A DNA stretch of 64,000 nt from Gnetum montanum (GCA_015680685.1 MNCI01000175.1:1-64000); one strand, 5' to 3'; counted from the first letter of the stretch, positions 22,728 through 33,347 are shown. Numbers and translations: made by a program. Notes: generated from the sequence alone by a model not told the origin.

Positions 22728-23274
22728 CTGTACAGAGACAATAATAAACACATCAACGTCTAGATGTAGATTTGCATGCTTAAAATAGAGAAAATCTACA
22801 AATTACGCTTAGCTATTCATGCCAAAATCACCTAAACCCTTGCAACAGTACAAGGTTTGTCCCTGACAATGGCGATAGACATAGTCCTAGTGTATAAACC
22901 CTCATTTTAACGTGAGGTCCATAGTCTAAAATTTTAAATTTACGCAGGCGATGCTACAAGAATAAACACTGCAAAAGTAACACGAATAAGCAAGGGATGG
23001 CCTACCGATTCAAAGGCGTAGGGTCTCTCACTTCGACCACCGCCTGCGAGGTATGTTGTAGGCTCCCTTACACCTCATCAATCTTCACCAATTTGGCATT
23101 CTTCCCTCTCACTTTCGGAGCCATTGTTACAGTTCTAACACCTTCACACTTTTGCACCTTTACGCCTTTACAAATGATGCACTCCAATCTTTTGCTCCTC
23201 CTTCTTTCTCTCTGTAGCAGCTAAGAATTCAAATTCGTGATAGCAAACAGCCTATTCTAAATGAAAACTGCTTA

Positions 23275-23280
23275 CTTATA
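23275..23280 (-). promoter_or_regulatory. Possible TATA box of the antisense gene
   Basis: The minus strand reads CATATAAG about 150 bp upstream of the ATG at 23,124. Position is plausible for a plant promoter, but the motif is weak in AT-rich DNA. The rest of 23,125-23,622 holds no other feature that I see. Confidence 0.25.
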
Positions 23281-23622
23281 TGCAAAATTTAACCGACTTG
23301 ATACCCGATTTTAGCGAGACTTGCCCAAATACTGGTGTCAGTATGAGCTGGAACCCAAGGATCAAGACATTAATTACGTCAGATATCACACGCATTACGG
23401 TTCGAAACAACCCTAAACTACCGTATCTTATCTCCTCGTAGTCAGGTCTCATTAATTATAGGCTATTCGCAAAATTTAAAATTCAGTTGGCTTTACGCTC
23501 GGTAACATCACGTCACGTCCCATACACTAAACTAAGTGTTATTCGTTAAACACTCATCGCATCAAACTTAATAATCTTTCTAATTACTCTCGTATTTGAC
23601 AATTTTGTAGGATAATTGACAG

Positions 23623-24850
23623 ATGGACGAGATTTTATCTGCACCGCTAGTTTTAACAAGCTTACACGGTAAAATCATTAGACAACTTGATCCCACACTA
23701 ATAGAAACTAACCTAGCCCTTAATGACGTAATCATAGCCGCATCGGAAACATCTCCAGACTGGCCAGAGCAATCGATGCGCACGCTAGATCTGGAAGCTG
23801 GAGATGTAACCGAAGATCCACTCAACGAAGTCTCTGTGGTTATGCATAGGGGTGAAACTAAAACTCTCAAGGTTAGTTCTCTATTAGACCAAAGGGTACA
23901 GGATGACATAAAATAGGTCCTCCAAAATAATATCACGGTGTTTGCATGGTCATATGAGGATATGCCGGGACTAGACCCAAGGTTAATTCAACACAACATA
24001 ATCCTAGATCCCCATATCAAAGCCGTCAGATAGAAAGCACGAAAGATCAAGCCAGAATTCGTGCTAGCAGTACGTGATGAAATCACTAAACTGTTCCAGG
24101 CTAGTTTTATTCGCGCGGTTGATTACTCAGATTGGGTATCTAACATTGTAGTGGTTCCTAAAAAGACTGGGGGAATACACATTTGCATAGACTTCCGGGA
24201 CTTGAATAAAGCTACAATCAAAGATAACTTTCCATTGTCGAGTATCGATCAATTGGTGGATACAACCATTGGACATGCACTTTTGTCCTTCATGGATGGC
24301 TTCTTCGGCTACAATCAAATACGCATCAACCTAGAGCACCAGCTAACAATGACATTCATGACGCCCTGGGGAATCTTTTGTTACACCATGATGCCTTTTG
24401 GATTAAAAAACGCTGGAGCGACGTACCAATGAGCCATGACGTACATCTTTAGCGATTACCTCCTAGGGAGACTGAATGATTATTTCGACGATATAGTTAT
24501 TAAGTCTATAAAGTCAGAGGATCATTCAGAGGATCTGGAGTTAGTCCTTAAAAGATGTTCTAACTACAACCTCCAAATCAACCCAAAAAAGTGTGTGTTC
24601 GAAGTCAAAACCGAACACATGCTGGGTTTTGTGGTCTCAGAAACTGGTATATGCATAGATCCCGACAAAGTCAAGGCCATTGTCAAACTGATGCCCCTTA
24701 CAAGTCTTAAGAAATTGCATAGATTACAGGGGAGGTTACAGTTTATCAGGCGGTTTATCTCGAGATTAACCAACAAATTACACCCTATGCAACATTTGCT
24801 TAAAAACTGGGTTAATTTCGAATGGACAGAAGATTGTCAACGTGCGTTTG
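23623..24850 (+). pseudogene. RT: Tat reverse transcriptase
   Basis: The frame starts at ATG 23,623 after a pyrimidine-rich stretch ending TTTTGTAG and GACAG, possible acceptors of a sense intron. The linker ITVFAWSYEDMPGLDP leads into RT. Motifs follow in order: WVSNIVVVPKKTGGIHICID, FMDGFFGYNQIRI, FCYTMMPFGLKNAGATYQ and the catalytic YFDD at 24,481-24,492 (usually YVDD), then NPKKCVFEV and LGFVVSETGI. Stops at 23,914 (TAG), 24,031 (TAG, where VRQK is usual) and 24,430 (TGA for the usual Arg). No frameshift. Copies genomic RNA into cDNA in the intact family. Confidence 0.9.
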
Positions 24851-25804
24851 ACAGCTTGAAGCAAGAGCTTCAACGCTTGCCAACAGTTTTCTCGCCGCAA
24901 AGGGATCAGCCATTTTACATCTACCTCGTGACTTCATACGTAGCATTAGTTGCATTACTCTGTCAAAGGAGGGATGATGGGTCAGAAGTACCCATCTACT
25001 ACTTGAGTCATGCTCTATGTGCGCATGAAAAGAGCTACAACGAAGTAGAGCGTAACTGCTTAGCATTAGTATTTACGCTCAAGAAGTGTAGGCATTATCT
25101 TTTCTACAGCCAGGTCAACATCATCTATAAAAATAATATTCTTAGGACCATTACGCATAACTTATACGAAAGTAGCAAAATAGCTCGTTGGAAGGCCATC
25201 ACAACAGAATTCGATCTGCATTACATTGGCCAATCTTCTACAAAAGGCCAAGCGATAGCCAATCAATTAGTAACATCACCTATTGATAGTCAAGCAACCA
25301 TAGAGCCTGAATTTCTGGACGAACACGTACATAGATTAAGCCCTGTCCTGACAGGCGCCGAAGCAACGTTATACTTCGACGGAGCTTCAACTGTTAGAGG
25401 CGGCAGCGCCACTACAGTTATTACATTATCACCTGAGGATGTGCGTCTTCACGCTTATCTCTTGACCTTCCCCTATACAAACAATGTGGCAGAGTACGAG
25501 GGGCTCCTCAGAGGATTACTAACTGCCAGCGAACTTGATGTTCGACACCTGGCAATTAGGGGTGATTCGATGCTCGTCATTAATCAGGTCAGAAGAGTCT
25601 ACGCCTGCAAGGCTGTACACTTATAGCCCTACTACGATATGGCTAAAGATCTTCTGAGGTGGTTCATGACCATCGATGCCCAACACATGCCACGAACTGA
25701 GAACACACTGGCCGACGCACTGGCTACACTGGCTTTGAACGTGCCCTCACACCTGCTCGACACTTGTCCCGCATTAATAATAGATTGCACAGAGCCCATC
25801 ATTT
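24851..25804 (+). pseudogene. RH: Tat dual RNase H (degenerate gypsy RNH plus archaeal-type RNH)
   Basis: The first RNase H keeps YYLSHALCAHEKSYNEVERN and LALVFTLKKCRHYL but lacks clear catalytic Asp residues in its first strand. The second, at about 25,355-25,740, has LYFDGAST, NNVAEYEGLLRGL, IRGDSMLVINQV and ENTLADALATLA. That is the full D-E-D-D set of archaeal-type RNase H. This doubled arrangement is a known mark of the Tat lineage. Stops lie at 25,624 and 25,804, both TAG. It is in frame with RT. Confidence 0.85.
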
Positions 25805-26822
25805 AGGCAGCCCAAATATCTTCTCTGCTCGAGGATAGAACGCCAGAGTGGTACGATAGCATTAAGACTTATCTCTTGCAAGGCGAGCCACCTCATGAAT
25901 TAACACGCACGCAGAAAGATGCAATCCACAAGCGAGCTAGGCAGTACGTCATCATAGGAGATAGTACTCTTTGTAGACGCTCTTTTAATGGTGTGTTGCT
26001 TACTTACGTTAACAAGGGCCAAGCACAACGTATAGTTGGCAAGGTCCACGAGGGACTATGTGGAGGACACGTAGCACCACGGGCTATGGCTTCAAAAATC
26101 CGCAACAGATTTTCCATTTTATCTTAGACAACATTGTAACCAGATTTGGTTTCTCGATGACTATCGTGACTAATAACGGGCCACAATTTAGTAGTACGGA
26201 AACGAAATCCTTCTGTGATAGCCTCGGCATTAAACAATCTTTTTCCTCATCTTATTACCCATAAGCGAATGGTCAAGCTGAAGCCACGAACAAAGTCATC
26301 ATCAATCTGCTCAAGAAAATGCTTGACAACAACAAAAGACGGTGGCATGAAAAAATTCTCTATGTGCTATGGGCATATCGTACTACATGTAGGACGGTTA
26401 CAGACAGCACACCCTATAGCCTAGTCTACGGATCTGAGGCAGTGCTGCCCCTCGAATTGCAAATTCCTTCTCTAAGAATGGTCCTCTCCACGATTATAAA
26501 TGAGGCTCAACACACCAAGTCTCGGATCATGGATTTAGATTTAGTAGAAGAAAAGCGAATACAGACTCTTGATACAATAGAAAAGTATCAAGACAAGCAG
26601 AGGCAAAAGCATCGTCACAATCTTCAGCAGCGTCCGATCAAGAAAAGAGATTTAGTTCTCAAGGTCGTTCACGAACCAGTGGGCAAATTCTCTGCAAACT
26701 GGGAGAGCCCTTTCTTGGTAACCAATGCGTATGGCAACGGGGCATTCAAGCTAGCAAATATCGACGGCAACGAGTTACCAAATCCTGTCAATCATATATA
26801 TCTGAAGCGGTACTACATATAG
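25805..26822 (+). pseudogene. INT: Tat integrase, internally deleted
   Basis: The N-terminal part has VHEGLCGGH, the HH half of the zinc finger. At about 26,090-26,125 the frame jumps directly to FILDNIVTRFG, so the Cys pair and the first catalytic Asp region are gone (about 130 residues expected) and the frame shifts. The second catalytic site reads VTNNGPQF, Asn instead of Asp. The Glu remains in NGQAEATNK, preceded by a stop in YYP-stop-ANGQ. The C-terminus (WAYRTTCRT through KRDLVLKVVHEPVGKFSANW) is open to TAG 26,820. Confidence 0.88.
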
Positions 26823-26848
26823 CTGCATCTCTAGTGTGAACATCAGGT

Positions 26849-27345
26849 ATGGCCATAATCGTCCGCTATGACGCTAAACTAGCGACAACCGTTTGCTACG
26901 ACGTAAAACTAGCACTACCTTCACGCGTCCTCTATGACGCTAAAATGGCATTGATCATCCGCCATGATGTAAAACTGGCAAGTTGTAACCATCTGCTACG
27001 ACGTAAAACTAGCAATGTTGTACAGGTCCACCACGACGAAAAACTGGCATCTTTTGCACATGTCCGCCATGACGCTAAACTGGCACTAGCTGTCTGCCAT
27101 GACACAAAACTAGCACAGGTAAGTATTCGTCTACCGAGACGTAAAACCAGCACAGACTTGTCCCTGGGTCATGAAACAAAACTGACACCCACAGCGCGGT
27201 CTGTTGAGACCATAAATCAGCTTCGCCACCATTCGCTATGACGTAAAACTAGCATTTTTCAGTCCGCCCAAACTTTAAACTGGGACCATGGTCTGCTGAG
27301 ACTTAAAATCAACAACGACAGTCTACCAGGACTTAAAACTGGCAC
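26849..27345 (+). repeat. Post-integrase tandem array (about 13 degenerate units)
   Basis: Begins 27 bases after the integrase stop. The core is close to CGCTATGACGTAAAACTAGC and recurs every 30-45 bp with unrelated spacers. One + frame reads repeated DAKLA-type peptides (RYDAKLA, CYDVKLA, RHDVKLA, HHDEKLA, RHDAKLA, CHDTKLA). That frame differs from integrase, lacks spacing regularity and has no start context, so I treat the array as non-coding. A related array follows integrase in the second Tat element at 62,930-63,270. Confidence 0.85.
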
Positions 27346-28508
27346 TCATAAGCTACCATCATGCAAATCAAGCAAGCGTGATCATCTCTGTGCAGCCGCA
27401 AGACAAACGAAGTGGGATGCTGAGACAGCCCCAGCGTCACTACCTCACTGGCATTCTGTTGATCTCTCGGATGTGCTGAAGGGCATACTACTGACCCCTC
27501 GGAGATACCGTCACCGTACCCATTCCAGCAGTGGTACCTCTAAGAGGTTAGTTTTGCCGCCCAGAGCCCCAAAGGTATTCTCATCAATTACAACTTTTGG
27601 GATCTCTGCTCATCATCACTATCAGGCTCTAGCTTCACAGATTCATTTGGCTGGTTCCTTACATAACCAGTCAGATGCGCTGAGTCTGATGTGCTTTGGC
27701 GGTGATATGCTGGGCCGGGCGTCAAGGGTGAAGACTTAGGCCTCGTGCTATAGTTCCTCCTTCACAGGCCGATCATTTTATCTTGCCTCTAATAGTGCTT
27801 GTTTCAACAACCTCGCCCACGATTCGCAAGGACAATGGTATCCTCTGTTCTCTTCTATGGTTGCAGGTTACTTGTTATGAGAACATCGTTCGAAGGTGCG
27901 TTCATCTAAGTGGTGTAATGTCGACAGCATTTTGAGATGGCTACCTGAGTTGGCCTGTCCACTCGGGGAGTGCATCCTTGTGTTCCTCGTAATCCTACCC
28001 CTAGTCCTTATCACTATCCTTAACTATCCCATTTGCTTCCCTTACACAAAACGTGAAACACTCTCCGCATTTGCATTACACTCAAGTCCATGAACCGGTG
28101 TAACGCAACTCGCCTAGTGGACGCACAAAAAAAAAGAGGGGTCGGAAAAATGGGTGAAACACATCTCACTCAGGCCGTGCAGATGCCACACAGTTCATCT
28201 ACGCAAGCCCCTTCATCCACAAAACGACGGCATAACTCCATGCAAACGCAATCGCAAGAGAATGCCTGAGTGCTTATGCGTGAAGATGCTATCCCCACCA
28301 CATTTGGGTCTTCCTCGAACCATGTTTGCATCTTCCCTGAACCTATTTCCTCCCGTACCATTCTATCCTCGGATTTCCTTATCCCTGCACCTCTATGTTG
28401 ATAGGATTATACTTGAGTATCTGTTGATAAACGCTATTGGTACTTTCATCAGTCTGGTGTTTTGTATTCTTTGTCGACGTCTTTTAGGCATGCCCTCTAA
28501 CCGTCAAC
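27346..28508 (+). other. Tat 3' region without recognisable gene
   Basis: GC is higher than in the neighbourhood. Short open frames at 27,473-27,739 and 28,154-28,543 have no known motifs. A polypurine stretch lies at 28,127-28,140. The counterpart in the second Tat is 61,740-62,929. Confidence 0.5.
28127..28140 (+). other. Second polypurine tract upstream of the 3' PPT
   Basis: AAAAAAAAAGAGGGG lies about 380 bp upstream of the 3' LTR and resembles the true PPT (AAAGAGGGGCC). It could be an extra plus-strand primer site or a decayed remnant. Confidence 0.4.
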
Positions 28509-28521
28509 AAAGAGGGGCCAT
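28509..28521 (+). other. Tat polypurine tract
   Basis: AAAGAGGGGCCAT abuts the 3' LTR start TGAAACACC. The second Tat element has the near-identical AAAGAGGGGCCAA at the same place (61,727-61,739, minus strand). Confidence 0.9.
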
Positions 28522-30116
28522 TGAAACACCACAGAAATCATGAATCGGCCTAAGGCGAAGATTCACGATTTGGGCGAAAGTTCATGGCAAAATTCCAGAA
28601 CGTAGAATGAGGCAAAGCGAGGTGAAACGGCGCCCAGCATCAAGTCTCCAAGTTCCTTACAGATTCCAAATTTTACTATGTTTTCTGTCTTTATGCTACA
28701 TTATGCAACATAACGTAATGACGCTTAGTGTAAAATGGCTTAATATAGTCTGACATCATAAGGTAACTTACTTTAGCAGATTTGGTGAAGCTTAAGGCCT
28801 AAGCAGTGTAATATGCGACTTCTCACATATTCTGCTAAGTCTTTTTGTCTAGAGTCGAACTTACGCTCTATTACGCAAGGCAACATAATGAGCTTCAAAA
28901 AGGTCAAAGGGAAAGTCCAAAGGAAGCGCGATAGATTAAGCTCCTTGCTTTTGCAGATTGATCACTTTACGCTAGTTACGCTACGCCGCGTACGACAAGC
29001 ATAATTTACCGACGAGTTGATCCACTTTTACGCTTCACTACGCTTTACTGCGTAAATGAGCGTAAAATAGCTTGACTCACTCTTTCCATGCTTTGTTACG
29101 CTCCGTCACGCAACGCAATGTAAACAAATGTAATACAATGTAAAGCTGGCTAGAGCGGTTACACATTTGCTATCCATACGCGCCATACGCTGATGAGCGT
29201 ATTGTGCGCAATCATGAAGCAGCTGATAGCGTATGTTGCAATTTGACGCGACATAGCCAGTTCGTCAAGTCAGCGGTATCTGGAAAGTTAGGGACATGTG
29301 TCATCAAGGCCATGCCTTTTCTGTATGTTGTCAAACTTATAAATACCCTGGTTGGAAAAGAGGAAAGAAGGGACTTTTGGACTTTTTCAGAGTAGAGCGG
29401 TAGTTAGCATCTTCAATTCTTGGTAGTTATCATCTCTGAGCAGAAATAATAGACATTTTTCGAGCATTGGCAGCAGGAGCGATCATACCTTTTGGCGAAA
29501 ATACAGTTCTCCCACCGGCGATCCTTGGCAGTTTTGAGTAGAGGCTACCCAAAGCGAAAAAGATATATCAGAGATCGAGAGATTATCTGGTGAGGTTGGT
29601 AAGATCTATTGATCAGACACAGTTGGTTGATAGGCATCAAAGCTTGACCTTCCTTGCACTCCATCTTTGGCTTACAAGGTAGATTAAGCTCTATTCTGCA
29701 CTCCTTGTTAGACAATTTTTCTTATTATTTTGTGTATATTTCACACAAGATAATTGGAGTCTTCCCATTGTAACTTTTTGTACAAAATACTTAATTTTTC
29801 GGGTCAAGGTATAGATCTTGAAATCACGCATTTCGCTTAAATCCGATTCCCTTTTGTCGTGTTAACGTTGTCATTGTTGCAATTTATCTACATCGTTTTC
29901 CTCTCCTTTCGCAATTTATCGAATCAAATCGTTCCACGAAACACTTATAATCTTATTCGATTTACTGATTTAGTGAGTTCCTATATGATCAACAAGACCG
30001 TTTAGGGCACTGCGGATTCATTTTTCTCCAGCACAGCCCTCGCACGGATCCATGGTTAAGACTATGTACATGGATTTTGTTTGGTATTCCAGCTACCAAC
30101 ATTTTCCATCGTTACA
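28522..30116 (+). repeat. Tat 3' LTR
   Basis: TGAAACACCACAG to CCATCGTTACA, aligned throughout with 12,932-14,529. Many differences are C/T or G/A within TTACGC words, consistent with cytosine-methylation decay. TATA box at 29,338-29,345. Confidence 0.95.
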
Positions 30117-30121
30117 GTGAT
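30117..30121. repeat. Target-site duplication GTGAT, right copy
   Basis: Exact match to 12,927-12,931. The sequence after it (GAGGGTTGAGC) continues the interrupted family B ORF as seen at 38,507-38,518. Confidence 0.95.
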
Positions 30122-31970
30122 GAGGGTTGAGCTTACCCTCTCCAATACTATCAAAATCTATGATAATCAACATTGAGATATCCTTCAATAAAATAATTTT
30201 TGATAATCACCTAATATCATGTGATGTGATACAAATTGATAGTAGAGTGATAAATTTATTCACTTAATAATATACAAAATTTTATTCCTTTTTTCACTTC
30301 TCATGATTGATTCTTATTAGTTGGATAGGATTCCACATATAACTCTATTAGGAAGACCCTTCCTAGCATTAATTAGGCTAGAAATCACCTCATAAATTTT
30401 TCTTCATTTGGTGCAAGAGTGTCTTACAAACTCAAGCTCTTGAACTTTCCTAAGTTTTAAAGATCCAAGATGCATTTCATGCATCAAACTCATTCCCTAA
30501 ATTACTCTTAGATTAGCTTCCATGTTGGTTATACTCTACTATTCTATCCATTTGAAGCTGATTATCCCACCCTCCCCCTATAATTAAACTAGGATATGTT
30601 CCATACCTAAGTTAATTAGTTAAATAATTATTAAATAAATGGAAATTACGCTCACCAACAGGATATACCAAAAAGCAAAAATGCTTTGGATTTTATATAT
30701 CCTTCACTATGTATCAAATACTAGTAATTTAGGCGTTACAAATGTTAATATCCATAATGTTATGCCATAGTAGGGATCTCAACCATTAACACCTATGAAG
30801 GGCATAATCGGAAACACATGTAAGACCCTAGAGCAAGAAGGACCAATAGACATAATAGATGATATATCAATAGAAAGTATCAAGGATATAGCCAAAAATA
30901 TAGAAGTAAAATAGGAATAAATAATACTCTTTAAAGTATGAAGTAACATGAAGCAAAGGACAAAGGAAGCCAAGTAAGGTAAATGGTCAAAAATGAAAGG
31001 GAGTAAAATACCTCTTGAGGTTAATCAATCTGCCATGTACAATGTCATATCATAGCTAAAATTTGATAACATAGAGAATAAGTATGAGACATTGCTGCTC
31101 CATAGATAGACATTCTACCTATGGAAGGAGGTTCTTGAGGGATGCTAAAAATTATGAGCCTTTTACATTGCTCCAACTATAAGATTTTTGTGGGAGTGTG
31201 GCCCTACTCATGATTGAAGGTTCTTGTGGGACCCTATGTTCATATTGGTAATTTGTTTTTCTTAATGGGATTTTCTTCCATTTAATTTCTTTTTATTTTA
31301 TTGGAAGTAAATAATAAGGCCTTCTTCAATCATGAGGTTCTTGTGGAAGCCAAAGGAATTTTTGAATTTGTTTAATGGATTACTTACATGGACACTGATT
31401 AAGTTTCATATGCTTGTATCACCTTTATTTCTAGTCTCAATATGACACACNGAGGATGGCCAGGGCAAGGAGGGGGACGGGGGAAGTTGTTTTTGAATAT
31501 ATTTAATGGGTTTCTTACTTGGATGCTGATTAAGTTTCTCATGCTAGTGTCATATTTATTGTTAGTCCCAATATGACACAACCTTTTCTCCTTATTGACT
31601 TATCCAAGAAAGTAATTACTAGAACCATTCATTAATGCTTAAGAACCAAACCTGGTTATTGTTCCTATGATTCATGAAACTTAACAAGCTTAAAGAATAT
31701 TATAAAGAAGAAAAAAAAAGAGTTAGTTTACATAGTTTATTGGCTTATTTGTGTAAGGCTCACCCTTGTATGGATTTTTTATCTAAACTAACCTATCTTA
31801 AGGTAGGAGGAGTTGTCCTTCTCCCTTGCATTCTAAACATGATGCTAATGAATTCTTTAAATTCCAAACTAATAATAGAATTTCCCATTGTCCTCTACAT
31901 TTTTCAAAGAAAAATTTTTAGATTAAAATATTTCATTTATTATATTAAAGTATCACATAAGAATTTTGTT
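30122..31970 (-). other. Family B 3' spacer (X region), full unit
   Basis: After about 45 bp of the interrupted ORF, the sequence jumps to a segment matching 40,300-41,980. About 1.75 kb present in the sister unit (38,560-40,290) is deleted here. No gene was recognised. It includes an assembly join at the N (31,451). Confidence 0.65.
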
Positions 31971-32049
31971 TAAGGTTACTACCCATGGCCTAGACTTATA
32001 ACTGAGTCTTTTCATTTCCTCCATTGTCCTTGGGATAATTTGGTTTACC

Positions 32050-33240
32050 TAGCTCTACTAATTTATCCTCACCTAGTTCCTCAATTTGATGTTGATGGTA
32101 TAGCTTAATTATTTAGCCATTGACCAAGAATGTAGTTGATAAATCATCAATTGGTGAAATTAAAACACTTCTATTATTATGGGTTTGTACCACTAGATAA
32201 GGGCCTTCCCACTGAGTTGTTAACTTTCCTAGAAATTTATGTGTTATACAAAAGGACTTTATCACCTATTTAAAAATGTTTCTTAAAAATATTCTTATCA
32301 TAAAAACTCTTTATTTCTCTCTTTATAATCTTTTGCTTGTCAAGTGCATGTAGCTACATCTCATCAAGTTCATGTATTTAAATCATTCTAAAGCCATGAC
32401 ATATTTCTTCATCAAAATTTAATTGTTATGCTAATCTTAAAGATTGGTATTTGATTTCTATGAGGAATAATAATTGTTTCCCATAAATCAATTAATAAGG
32501 TGAATAGCCTAAACTTGGTTTATATCTAATCCTATAGGCTCAAAGTGCATCTTGTAATTTTTTAGACTAATCTTTCTTCTTAGCACATATGATTTTTATT
32601 AATATCTTTAAAATGATTCTATTTGCATTTTCTACTTGACCATTTGTTTGAGGATGATAGGCAATAGCTATCTTATGTTGAATTCCACAAGAATTAAGGA
32701 ATGTTTCCATTATTCTATTTACAAAATGGGTTCCTTGATCACTTATGGTTGCTCATGGAGTTCTAAGCTATATTAGAATATTTTCCCTAAGAAAAGCTAC
32801 CACTAATTTAACATCATTTGTTGGGGTGGCTTTAGCTTCTACCAACCTAGTAACTTAGTCTATACAAAGTAGAATGTATTAACATTCATTAGATGGTGGA
32901 AATGGTTCTAAAAATTTTATACATGACACATCAAATGGTTTTTATATTAAGATTGGATTTAGTCGCATTTCTTACCATTTTGTTATTTCCCTTATTCATT
33001 GGCATTTATTACATTCTTGAACATATTTATGTGTACCTTTAAATTTTGAAGGTCAATAAAATCCACTTTTTAAGGTTTTTATCACAATTCATCTACTATC
33101 AAAATCTCCACCTCCAATGTCATCATGACACATATGTAAGATTTCTTATTGCTCATCCTTAGCCACACATCATCTTGCTACATTGTCTTTACATATTTTA
33201 TAAAGTTATGATTTATTCTAAATGTATTTGGAGATATCTC
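32050..33240 (-). pseudogene. INT: Athila-like integrase (full B unit)
   Basis: The minus-strand translation gives a near-complete core: CID-stop-VTRLVEAKATP, ISDQGTHFVNRIMETF, YHPQTNGQVENANR, then DALWAYRIRYKPSLGYSPY and a C-terminal GDKVLLYNT. The D, D and E catalytic residues are all present at these sites. Several stops and probable frameshifts occur. The N-terminal linker (DEQLFSIKKDPSFADIENYL) is at 33,264-33,449. Confidence 0.8.
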
Positions 33241-33347
33241 TTAAGAAAGATTTCTTGTTTTCTTTACTCCATTGGGTTGGGGTTTTCATAGTTGAAGATG
33301 TTTCTTAAGAAAGATTTCTTCTTTTCTTTACTCCATTGGGCTAGGGT
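33237..33347. repeat. Local 64-bp tandem duplication
   Basis: The words TTAAGAAAGATTTCTT and TTTCTTTACTCCATTGGG occur at 33,241 and again at 33,305. The duplication disrupts the RNase H-integrase linker. Confidence 0.7.

Larger units (their letters stand above)
19098..23124 (-). pseudogene. Antisense spliced gene relic inside the Tat element (HAD-like N-terminal domain)
   Basis: Exon model on the minus strand: 23,124-23,006; 22,727-22,278; 22,188-21,914; 21,818-20,775; 20,682-20,503; 20,432 to about 20,264; 20,226-19,409; about 19,324-19,098. Introns of 278, 89, 95, 92 and 70 bp have GT-AG ends, and all five junctions restore the same reading frame. The last two junctions are off by one base in my reading (indel or another splice site). 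The product would be about 1,090 residues: a short start (MAPKVRGKNAKLVKIDE), a HAD/NIF-like domain, a long middle, a coiled-coil-like part and an acidic tail ending in TAA at 19,098. About a dozen stops show decay. It lies wholly in the protease-RT spacer, opposite to gag-pol. It could be a captured host gene or a lineage-specific accessory gene. Confidence 0.8.
12932..30116 (+). mobile_element. Tat-type Ty3/gypsy element, 17.2 kb, nested in family B
   Basis: The element has paired LTRs of 1,598 and 1,595 bp, TG...CA ends, a 5-bp TSD, a PBS, gag-protease, a 5-kb spacer carrying an antisense gene relic, RT, two RNase H domains, integrase, a tandem array and a PPT. The second archaeal-type RNase H and the great length place it in the Tat lineage. 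Its LTRs look roughly 90 percent identical by eye, against about 80 percent for the surrounding B LTRs, so it is the younger insertion. All frames carry stops and integrase has lost part of its core, so it is not autonomous. Confidence 0.93.

Noticed and set aside
26849-27345. CRISPR-like array
   Set aside because: Repeats are degenerate, spacers are irregular, and the context is a plant retrotransposon. It is a tandem motif array.
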